42,016 bases of DNA. Source: JBGSKY01 sp041740995. GTDB lineage: Bacteria; Planctomycetota; Planctomycetia; Pirellulales; Pirellulaceae. Made by a program: the position numbers and the translations under genes. Within the stretch, counting starts at the first letter, position 1, and each line of letters starts with the position of its first letter. Location of the stretch: positions 1-42,016 of the forward strand of contig JBGSKY010000076.1 of NCBI GenBank assembly GCA_041740995.1, in the 5' to 3' direction. Below, piece after piece: positions 25,897 to 32,637 of this stretch. Under the pieces are notes generated by a model. The model worked only from the letters and a program-made list of their open reading frames with translations. It was not told where the DNA came from and ran no database searches.

Positions 25897-26068
25897 CACG
25901 AGAGTCCTCCACTGCATCGGAAATTGGAATCGAAGCAAAACGTTTAGCCGCCGAACTGCTCAACCATAACGCGCTAGCTATGATCCCTGCAAAAGCGGCG
26001 AAAAACACTGCAAGGGCAACTTCGGCACAGATCGAATAGTCAAGTTCACAAACTAGGTCTTTAATCAT
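25889..26068 (-). CDS. ccoQ: CcoQ-like small membrane protein
   Basis: 59 residues from the ATG at 26068: MIKDLVCELDYSICAEVALA, then VFFAAFAGIIASALWLSSSA, a single helix, and a tail rich in charged residues ending SRDE. Position between ccoNO and ccoP (6 bases after the ccoNO stop, 8-base overlap with ccoP) and the one-helix layout are those of CcoQ/FixQ, which stabilises the oxidase complex. Sequence match to known CcoQ is weak apart from the layout, so the symbol rests mainly on position. Confidence 0.75.
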   Translation of the reverse strand: MIKDLVCELDYSICAEVALAVFFAAFAGIIASALWLSSSAAKRFASIPISDAVEDSRDE

Positions 26069-26074
26069 TTCAGT

Positions 26075-28342
26075 TTATTGTTTAGGTTCAGGTGTCTTGT
26101 AAATATCGACGCCAACGCGCTGCAAATACGCAATGAGCGCGATGGCTTGTTTGTCGTAAGTTTGTATCGGTCCGCCTTGGGCGACGATGTCTGACGCAAT
26201 GCTTTGCGCTTGCAACATGGCAATCGCAGCGGTATTGCTCAAATCGTCCTTGCTATAAGGCGCTCCTAAATATGCAGCGGCCCTGACATGCGGCGCGATC
26301 GCATCGAATTTCAATTCATCATGCAGCAGATGTAGATAATCTGGCATTACCGATCCTGGTGCCACTTTCTGCGGATTTTCGAAGTGAGTCCAGTGCCACA
26401 GATTGCTTTGCCTTCCTCCTTCTCGAGCAAGATCGGGGCCGATTCGACGACTACCCCATTGAAACGGTCGATCGTAAATGAACTCGCCGGGTTTGCTGTA
26501 TTCGCCATACCGCTTCGTCTCCGCGACAATTGGCCGAATCATCTGCGAGTGGCAGTTGTAACAGCCCTCGGACACAAACAAATGCCGACCAGCGAGCTCC
26601 AGCGGTGTGTAAGGTGTCACAGTCGCGATCGTCGGAACATTACTGCGAATTAAAAATGTTGGGATGATCTCAAAGAGCGTTGCAACAACAACAGCAAGCG
26701 TTGTTAGCACTGTGAAAGTCACAGGCAACCGTTCCCAGCGACGGTGCCAATTCATCCTGGCAAACAAGTCTAGTTTTTTGGCTGCTTCTAGAACGGGAGC
26801 ATCCTTCAAAGCGGAAACTTCTGGCAGACTATTGTCAACGTAGACTCTTTCCAATCGCGGAGCAGAGTACACGGGAACGTCATAAGTTTTCGGGCGACCC
26901 AACCAAGTAATGGTCGCGTTGACAACCAAAAATATTACGCCGATCACGTAAAGCAGTCCGCCAAGAATTCTCAACCACCACAGCGGCACAATTGATTGTG
27001 TGGTTTCAATAAAATCGGGATACATCAGATGCCCGCCTTCATCCATCGCTCGCCACATCAGGCCCTGCATCAATCCAGCGGCATAAATTGGAATGATGTA
27101 AAGCAGGATACCAATCGTGCCCGTCCAAAAATGCAACCGAACTAACTTTGGACTCCACAATTTCGTCTGATACAACCGTGGCAACAACCAATAGATCATG
27201 CCGAAGGTCATGAAGCCATTCCAGCCGAGCGCGCCAGAGTGTACATGGGCAATTGTCCAGTCAGTGTAGTGACTCAATGCATTCACGCTTCGAATCGAAA
27301 GCATCGGGCCTTCGAAAGTCGCCATGCCATAGAAAGTAACTCCAACGACAAAGAACTTTAAGATTGGATCAGCCGCAACTTTATGCCACGCACCTCGCAA
27401 AGTAAGCAAACCGTTGATCATCCCACCCCAGCTTGGCATCCATAACATCAAACTAAACAGCATTCCAAGCGTACAAGCCCACTGAGGCAGCGCCGTATAA
27501 TGCAAATGGTGCGGTCCAGCCCAGATGTAAATGAAGACTAGCGACCAGAAGTGAATGATGCTCAATCGATAACTAAAGATCGGGCGTTCGGCAGCCTTGG
27601 GAAGAAAGTAATACATCATGCCCAAAAATGGCGTCGTCAAGAAGAACGCTACAGCGTTGTGTCCATACCACCACTGCATAAACGCGTCTTGAACGCCGGC
27701 GTAGACGCTGTAGCCTTTAAACCAACCGGCAGGCACAACTAGGTTGTTGAACACATGCAAAAGTGCGACGGTCACAATCGTGGCAATGTAAAACCACAAC
27801 GCAACATACATATGTCGCTCGCGACGATACACTAGCGTCATTAGAAAGTTGCCGCCAAAAATAAACAGCCACACCACGGCAATCGCAATATCAATGGGCC
27901 ATTCCAACTCAGCGTACTCTCGGCTTTGAGAAATTCCCAAGGGCAACGTAATTGCAGCGGAAACTATGATCGCTTGCCAGCCCCAGAAGTGCAGTCGGCT
28001 GAGCAGATCACTCCACATCCGTGCCTTGCAAAGTCGTTGGGTGCTGTAATAAATCGCAGCGAAGACTGCATTCCCAGCGAAAGCAAAGATAGCCGCATTA
28101 GTGTGCAAAGGCCTTAATCGTCCAAAGGAAAACCAAGGCAAGCCGCTTGTCAACCAAGGAAGCACCAGTAGAACAGCCACGATCAAACCAACAAGCGTAG
28201 CAATCAAACCCCAAAAGATTGTCGCGCTGACAAACAGTCGAACAATCGCATCGTCATAGCTAAATGACTCTAACCTTTCATCAATTGGACGAATTTTAGA
28301 CCCTGAAAATGAAGCTGCATCTTGCATCACGCCGGTTGCCAT
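26075..28342 (-). CDS. ccoNO: fused CcoNO, catalytic plus mono-heme subunit of cbb3 oxidase
   Basis: 755 residues from the ATG at 28342 (a TTG precedes it). CcoN part (1-about 490): about 12 helices; heme b and CuB histidines visible as H80 (RPLHTNA), H228 (YGHNAVAF), H278-H279 (GPHHLHY), H366 and H368 (IAHVHSG). Linker about 490-540, then CcoO part: one helix (541-565) and heme c motif CYNCH at 594-598 with M666 (GSVMPDYLHLL) a plausible axial ligand. Fusion of CcoN and CcoO in one chain is known from Bacteroidetes and planctomycetes and is unlike the separate proteobacterial genes. cbb3 oxidases reduce oxygen at very low concentration and pump protons. It heads the operon; a candidate sigma-54 promoter is about 55 bases upstream. 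Confidence 0.95.
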   Translation of the reverse strand: MATGVMQDAASFSGSKIRPIDERLESFSYDDAIVRLFVSATIFWGLIATLVGLIVAVLLVLPWLTSGLPWFSFGRLRPLHTNAAIFAFAGNAVFAAIYYSTQRLCKARMWSDLLSRLHFWGWQAIIVSAAITLPLGISQSREYAELEWPIDIAIAVVWLFIFGGNFLMTLVYRRERHMYVALWFYIATIVTVALLHVFNNLVVPAGWFKGYSVYAGVQDAFMQWWYGHNAVAFFLTTPFLGMMYYFLPKAAERPIFSYRLSIIHFWSLVFIYIWAGPHHLHYTALPQWACTLGMLFSLMLWMPSWGGMINGLLTLRGAWHKVAADPILKFFVVGVTFYGMATFEGPMLSIRSVNALSHYTDWTIAHVHSGALGWNGFMTFGMIYWLLPRLYQTKLWSPKLVRLHFWTGTIGILLYIIPIYAAGLMQGLMWRAMDEGGHLMYPDFIETTQSIVPLWWLRILGGLLYVIGVIFLVVNATITWLGRPKTYDVPVYSAPRLERVYVDNSLPEVSALKDAPVLEAAKKLDLFARMNWHRRWERLPVTFTVLTTLAVVVATLFEIIPTFLIRSNVPTIATVTPYTPLELAGRHLFVSEGCYNCHSQMIRPIVAETKRYGEYSKPGEFIYDRPFQWGSRRIGPDLAREGGRQSNLWHWTHFENPQKVAPGSVMPDYLHLLHDELKFDAIAPHVRAAAYLGAPYSKDDLSNTAAIAMLQAQSIASDIVAQGGPIQTYDKQAIALIAYLQRVGVDIYKTPEPKQ

Positions 28343-28396
28343 CAATAACTCTCGAAACAGGTACCAAAATGTTGAATTTTCTTTCTCGCTGCATTA

Positions 28397-28412
28397 AACA
28401 AAATCTGTGCCA
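28397..28412 (-). promoter_or_regulatory. candidate sigma-54 promoter of the cbb3 operon
   Basis: Minus strand TGGCACAGATTTTGTT: the -24 element is the perfect consensus TGGCAC, and the -12 element is TTGT in place of TTGC at the right spacing. Predicted start near 28386, a leader of about 44 bases. Confidence 0.55.
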
Positions 28413-28508
28413 AGCTTAAATCAAAACTGGATAATCAGAACCAAGACGTTTGAATCGTGCGAATCAGATGCATCGACGTAACCGATGGTCACACGACTCA
28501 TAATCTGT

Positions 28509-28524
28509 TGTGCGAGATCGCACA
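28509..28524. promoter_or_regulatory. palindromic activator-binding site 1 (TGTGCGA-N2-TCGCACA)
   Basis: A perfect 7+2+7 inverted repeat in the divergent ccoNO/stress-protein region, about 130 bases upstream of each predicted sigma-54 start. Its arms recur, in part, at 28542, 14508 and 16350. The size and symmetry suit a Fis-type helix-turn-helix dimer such as the NtrC-family regulator in this window. Confidence 0.6.
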
Positions 28525-28541
28525 CGGCGATTCTTTTCGCA

Positions 28542-28557
28542 CGTGACGATTCGCACA
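28542..28557. promoter_or_regulatory. activator-binding site 2, 33 bp from site 1
   Basis: CGTGACGATTCGCACA keeps GTG and TCGCACA of site 1. The centre-to-centre distance of 33 bp is about three helical turns, so both sites face the same side, as for paired NtrC sites. Confidence 0.5.
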
Positions 28558-28621
28558 CTGTTTCGTTTGTGATATCGGTAGAAAGATTTGTTTGCCGGCG
28601 TTTAAGCGTTTAGCGAGGGCA

Positions 28622-28637
28622 CGGCATGCAAGCTGCA
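28622..28637 (+). promoter_or_regulatory. candidate sigma-54 promoter of the second stress-protein gene
   Basis: CGGCATGCAAGCTGCA: GG, ten bases, GC, matching at 9 of 12 consensus positions. Predicted start near 28648, 44 bases before the ATG at 28692. Confidence 0.5.
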
Positions 28638-28691
28638 ATCTCGCAAATCGATCGATAAATGGTTTTTGCAGTGTTATTTGAGGGATGGGTT

Positions 28692-29579
28692 ATGAAAGTT
28701 CTATTAGCTACAGACGGTTCCCCAGACTCACTTGCAGCAGCGGTTTTCGTTGGAGAACTCGCGCACACCATTCCAGTCGATCTAACACTAGTCACTATCT
28801 CGTTCGAACCGAAAGAATCGTCGATTCAGCCATGGATTCCGGAATGGTCGGCAAAAGAAAAAGAACTAGCTCAAAAGACTCTCAAAGCGACAGCGGACCA
28901 GGTCGGAGACGCTTGCCATTCGTTAGTCATGTTGCATGAATCCGGCGACTTTGTTCCGAAGATTCTAAAGTTAGCTAGAACGTTGAACGCTGATCTAATC
29001 GTACTTGGCGCGAAAGGGCATTCGATGTTGCATCGCCTTTTGCTTGGAAGCGTTTCCGATAGCGTCGCAACACATGCGAACTGTTCCGTTCTTGTTGTAC
29101 GTACATCGAAAACAAAGGACAAGCCGACAAAGAACGTTGCGATCGGCTACGACGATTCAATCCCGTCGAAACAAGCCGTGGCAGAGTTTATGAAGCAACA
29201 ATGGCCGATAGAAACGCAAGTCAACCTTATAAGCGTTGCTCAATTGCCGTTTCACAACGTCAGCCAGATGTACGATTTCGTCGTACCCAAGCTCGACGAT
29301 AAACAAATTGAACATGTCAAACTAGCAGCCGATCGCGCGTTAAGTCAAATTACAACCAGACATCCAAACACAAAGGCGATAGTCGAGCAAGCTTTTCACA
29401 TCGGCGAAGCACTGGTAAAGATCGCGGAAGAAAATAGTGCTGATCTTCTTATCGTCGGCGATCATGGACATGGAATGCTTGACGAACTTCTTTTGGGTAG
29501 CACCACAAAATACGTTTTACGTCATGCGCACACAAGCGTTTGGATTTCCAGATCCAGACCTGACCAAACAGTGAAGTAG
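28692..29579 (+). CDS. tandem-domain universal stress protein, divergent from the cbb3 operon
   Basis: 295 residues from the ATG at 28692 (MKVLLATDGS), which has a GAGGG ribosome binding site seven bases upstream; the ATG at 28659 would add an unlikely 11-residue leader. Two UspA domains (about 1-140 and 145-290), each with a full nucleotide-binding motif: GAKGHSMLHRLLLGS and GDHGHGMLDELLLGS. It resembles the stress protein at 13443 in layout (two domains, about 300 residues) but is a distant paralogue. One of few plus-strand genes here; it shares a regulatory region with ccoNO, pointing to induction under the same low-oxygen conditions. Confidence 0.92.
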   Translation: MKVLLATDGSPDSLAAAVFVGELAHTIPVDLTLVTISFEPKESSIQPWIPEWSAKEKELAQKTLKATADQVGDACHSLVMLHESGDFVPKILKLARTLNADLIVLGAKGHSMLHRLLLGSVSDSVATHANCSVLVVRTSKTKDKPTKNVAIGYDDSIPSKQAVAEFMKQQWPIETQVNLISVAQLPFHNVSQMYDFVVPKLDDKQIEHVKLAADRALSQITTRHPNTKAIVEQAFHIGEALVKIAEENSADLLIVGDHGHGMLDELLLGSTTKYVLRHAHTSVWISRSRPDQTVK

Positions 29580-29615
29580 TGCTGATTCACAGTTCAGAAC
29601 TTAGTACTAGGTGGA

Positions 29616-29987
29616 TTACGACTTAGACCAAGGCACAATTGGAAGTTCTGACAAGTCAAAAATTGGTCGAATTTCGACGGTTCCTTTCTTGTTCGGTAGG
29701 ATGCGTGATGCGATCGCAATCGCTTCGTTGAGATGCTCAACATCAATGGTGTTGTAGCCAACGAGTTTTTCGGCGGTCTCTGTAAATGAACCAGCGGTTA
29801 TTTGCCGCTTACCATCTCGAACGCAGATGCTCGTCGTTGTCTCCACCGAATGAAGTGGTGACGACGCGACTCATTTGACATCAGCCTCAAGCTCTTTGCA
29901 GATCTGCATCGATTCGATCATGCAGGAATTTCGCTCGGCGTCGGTCCACGAAGATTCAGCACCGTAGATTAGTAACATATATTTCAT
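29616..29987 (-). pseudogene. YCII/DGPF-family gene with one in-frame TGA
   Basis: From the ATG at 29987 the frame reads MKYMLLIYGAESSWTDAERN onward to ELEADVK, then TGA at 29871-29873, then without frame change VASSPLHSVETTTSICVRDG and KRQITAGSFTETAEKLVGY onward to PWSKS at 29616. The two parts together give a complete 123-codon YCII protein, including the family start and the normally DGPFAET segment, here AGSFTET. One nonsense change thus breaks an otherwise intact gene. Also altered is the DGPF motif itself. A sequencing error or recent inactivation are the main options; a GTG at 29846 could restart the C-terminal piece, but it would lack the first strands of the fold. Confidence 0.8.
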
Positions 29988-29994
29988 TTTTGTC

Positions 29995-30429
29995 TTAACC
30001 TTCCTCAGTGTCCCTGTCACTGGATGTCATTGTCGACATGTCCATCCAAAACATACCCCAGACATGGCCGTCCAAATCGGTCAAGTCTCGCCCATACATG
30101 AAACCTAAATCCTGCACTGGGTTGATGTCAGCGGTACCACCGTTCTTGGCTGCCAAGTCATTCAGCTTGTCAACTTCTTCGCGGTCTGCGCAGAACAACG
30201 CTAGTGAAACCTCACTAGAGGTTGTTGGCGGGATTGGACGATTAGTAAACGTCCGCCACTTGTCGTGCGTGAGCAACATTACATAGATCGCCTCGCTCCA
30301 CACCATGCAGGCGCCAGTTTCGTCGGTGAACTGCGGATTGTTAATAAAACCCAGTGCCTCGTAAAACGCGATGGACGCTGGAAGTTTCGCAACCGGTAAA
30401 TTTATGAAAATCATTTTGGACATAGACAT
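29995..30429 (-). CDS. VOC-superfamily (glyoxalase-like) protein
   Basis: 144 residues. FINLPVAKLPASIAFYEALGF is the usual VOC start, with DGHVWGMFWMDMS near the end providing the second half of the paired beta-alpha-beta units. Metal-ligand candidates are Glu or His in MVWSEAIYVMLL and DLDGHVWG, but I cannot confirm a metal site. Members include glyoxalases, dioxygenases and antibiotic-resistance proteins. This subgroup (a distant PhnB-like form) commonly travels with YCII genes. It starts 54 bases downstream of the YCII-VOC fusion and is followed 7 bases later by the broken YCII gene. Confidence 0.8.
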   Translation of the reverse strand: MSMSKMIFINLPVAKLPASIAFYEALGFINNPQFTDETGACMVWSEAIYVMLLTHDKWRTFTNRPIPPTTSSEVSLALFCADREEVDKLNDLAAKNGGTADINPVQDLGFMYGRDLTDLDGHVWGMFWMDMSTMTSSDRDTEEG

Positions 30430-30482
30430 TGGTACTTACTCGAATCGGGGATTTGCGCTGCTGAGACTTAAACTATTAAAAT

Positions 30483-31349
30483 CTATTCTTCAGTTAACGA
30501 AGGTAACTGATCACTCGTTACCATTACCATCCAGCCAACTCCGAATTTGTCGGTTACCATTCCGTAGCATGGTGACCAGAAAGTTCTCATCAGAGGCATA
30601 TCTACCTTCCCGCCATCAGCAAGTGCATTGAACGCCGAGCCTGCGGCGGCCTCATTTGGAACCGAGAGCGCCAAACGAAAGCCATCGAACCGCGATTTGT
30701 CGTCACAACCGTCTGATGCCATCATGGTCATCTTTCCGATGGTGACAGTTGCGTGCATGATCTTGTTCTCAAAACCTGCTTGTAACATGGCATCGGGAAC
30801 CGGATCAGGACTCTCACTGAACTTCATCTTAAAAACAATTTTCGCATCGATCGCTTGTTCATAAAACTCCAGAGCTTCTTCGCATCGTCCGCCGAAGAAC
30901 AAATAGGGTTGAACGGACGCGTCTTGAAGCGCCATAGTCCGCGTCAGCGATTCCTCTTGCTCTCGGACGGTTCCTTGCGGGTCGATTTCTGCAAAGTCCT
31001 CGATCGAGTACAACGGACGGATATCGATGTCGGAATCTTCGAGCATTGGGTTTGGGCAACGTTTCACCCAGTCAATGGCTTGCTGCATTGAATCAACTTC
31101 CCACAGCCAATAGCCAGCGATCAGTTCTTTGGTTTCAGCGAACGGACCGTCACTAACCGTGCGATCGTTGCCACAAAAGTGAATCCGTTTCGCGGTCGAA
31201 CTCGGCTTCAAACCTTCGCCAGCTTTCATGATGCCGGCTTTGACCAGTTCTTCGTTGAACTTGCCCATCTCCGTCAGTAATTGTTCGCTAGGAAGCTCAC
31301 CCGCTTCGGAACTTTTTGTCGCTTTGACGAGGACCATAACTTTCATCAT
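30483..31349 (-). CDS. fusion of a YCII/DGPF domain and a PhnB-like VOC domain
   Basis: 288 residues from the ATG at 31349 (MMKVMVLVKATKSSEAGELP); about 21 residues of a longer frame are unlikely to be translated. The YCII domain occupies about 1-125 with an intact DGPFAETKELIAGYWLW motif and SDIDIRPLY. A linker leads to a PhnB/DUF1428-like VOC domain (about 145-280: VQPYLFFGGRCEEALEFYEQ, then WSPCYGMVTDKFGVGWMV). These two domains are usually separate neighbours in planctomycete clusters; here they are joined. Known as general stress or detoxification-type proteins without defined substrates. Confidence 0.85.
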   Translation of the reverse strand: MMKVMVLVKATKSSEAGELPSEQLLTEMGKFNEELVKAGIMKAGEGLKPSSTAKRIHFCGNDRTVSDGPFAETKELIAGYWLWEVDSMQQAIDWVKRCPNPMLEDSDIDIRPLYSIEDFAEIDPQGTVREQEESLTRTMALQDASVQPYLFFGGRCEEALEFYEQAIDAKIVFKMKFSESPDPVPDAMLQAGFENKIMHATVTIGKMTMMASDGCDDKSRFDGFRLALSVPNEAAAGSAFNALADGGKVDMPLMRTFWSPCYGMVTDKFGVGWMVMVTSDQLPSLTEE

Positions 31350-31481
31350 TGAACTCTTTTGATTTCTTGTTTTTGCTTTCATCTTAATTCTCATCACATC
31401 CGGCGGTCGCAATCGATCACGACGGCCGGATGGTGGGGATTAAGTTTATGATTGGGATTAAGATTGAGATTAGGAGCGATG

Positions 31482-31937
31482 CTAGGCATCTGGAATTTCT
31501 GGCTCGACAACATTGGCAAGTTGCAAGAGCGACTCTTGCCAACCCAGATAACACATCTCAGCGGGAATCACTTCGGGAATGTCTTCAAACATAATCGAGA
31601 GTTCCGTACCGCAAATCACCTTACGCAAAGTGACAGTGACAGTCATCTCGCCCGGTAGATTCGGGTCGTCGAACGTGTCGATGTGCTTGATGCGCTCGTT
31701 CGGAATCAGCTCCACGTACTTCGCTGCGAACGAATGCGTATTTCCGGTTCCGAAGTTGGTGAACGACATTCGGTAGCCACCGCCGACGCTTGCATCAAAC
31801 TCATGAAACTTGCCGATGAATCCGTAAGGTGGAAGCCAACGAGCCATCGCATCGGGATCAAGGAAAGCTCGATAAATACGTTCCGCTGGGGCGCGGAGGA
31901 TGCGGTGAATTCGAACCGTGTTCTTTGGTTCAGGCAT
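31482..31937 (-). CDS. SRPBCC (AHSA1-like) protein
   Basis: 151 residues. The pattern TVRIHRILRAPAERIYRAFL, DPDAMARWLPPYGFIGK, and the C-terminal long helix GWQESLLQLANVVEPEI are those of the AHSA1/START-like SRPBCC fold, a lipid- or hydrophobic-ligand binding cup. Widespread in stress-type clusters with YCII and VOC genes. No signal peptide. It lies 132 bases upstream of the YCII-VOC fusion gene on the same strand; role in the cluster is unknown. Confidence 0.85.
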   Translation of the reverse strand: MPEPKNTVRIHRILRAPAERIYRAFLDPDAMARWLPPYGFIGKFHEFDASVGGGYRMSFTNFGTGNTHSFAAKYVELIPNERIKHIDTFDDPNLPGEMTVTVTLRKVICGTELSIMFEDIPEVIPAEMCYLGWQESLLQLANVVEPEIPDA

Positions 31938-32048
31938 GTTTCTATTCCTACTTTCTTGTTCTCTTAATCCTAATCTTTATCCTTTCCGATCCGTCGGGAC
32001 CGCCATGTATGCCATGAAATTCGTTTTGGATTCAGAAGAAGATTACGA

Positions 32049-32432
32049 TTAAGAAATATGTCGTGCCTTCTTAAATTCTTTGATGGTTTCATCCGTCGGC
32101 CGAATCTCAGACGGTCCAAGTCGAACAGCAGGATGTTTTGACATTAACGCGACGGAGTGTTCGAGGCACTCGGCTTCTAGGACCAAAATTCCTTCGAGCT
32201 GTTCTTTCGTCTCTGCGTAGGGACCGTCTGTCGCTTGAACGTTGCCCTCAGCAAAACGAAGCGTAATCGCTTTTGATGGTTCTTGGAGCGCTTCGAAGCC
32301 AACGAATTGGTCGCCGGCGCGAGGAACACTGCCATAATCGAAGCAATCATCCATCGCACGCTTCAGATCCGCTTCGGGAATCGTGGCAAGCGAACTCATA
32401 TCGGTGTATCCCACGCAAATAGACTTCATCAT
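32049..32432 (-). CDS. YCII/DGPF-family protein
   Basis: 127 residues from the ATG at 32432 (MMKSICVGYTDMSSLATIPE), with GGAG as ribosome binding site five bases upstream; the 29 residues of a longer frame are rejected. The family motif is TDGPYAETKEQLEGILVLEAE and the tail LGPSEIRPTDE matches the usual EIRP segment. A single-domain YCII protein. It is the third YCII copy in three kilobases (with the fusion and the broken gene) and differs by the FDYGSVPRAGDQFVGFEAL centre. Confidence 0.85.
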   Translation of the reverse strand: MMKSICVGYTDMSSLATIPEADLKRAMDDCFDYGSVPRAGDQFVGFEALQEPSKAITLRFAEGNVQATDGPYAETKEQLEGILVLEAECLEHSVALMSKHPAVRLGPSEIRPTDETIKEFKKARHIS

Positions 32433-32637
32433 GATTCTCCAAAAATGTGAAGCGGCATAGACTTTTCGCAAGGCAAAAGCAATTTTCAATTCGCTTACAA
32501 CACCCTTAAAGTAATCCATGCTGGCGTTGTTGGGCGCGAATTCGAAGATAGTCGAATGGCGATTTACGCAATCGACAACAAAATCTAATTATTTCCAGAT
32601 TTAACTAGCAAGCGATCGTCAGTGCCACTTTTTTCTC

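Noticed and set aside
29871..29873. TGA in the YCII gene as selenocysteine or recoding
   Set aside because: No SECIS-like structure or catalytic Cys position is expected there, and several genes here use TGA as a true stop.
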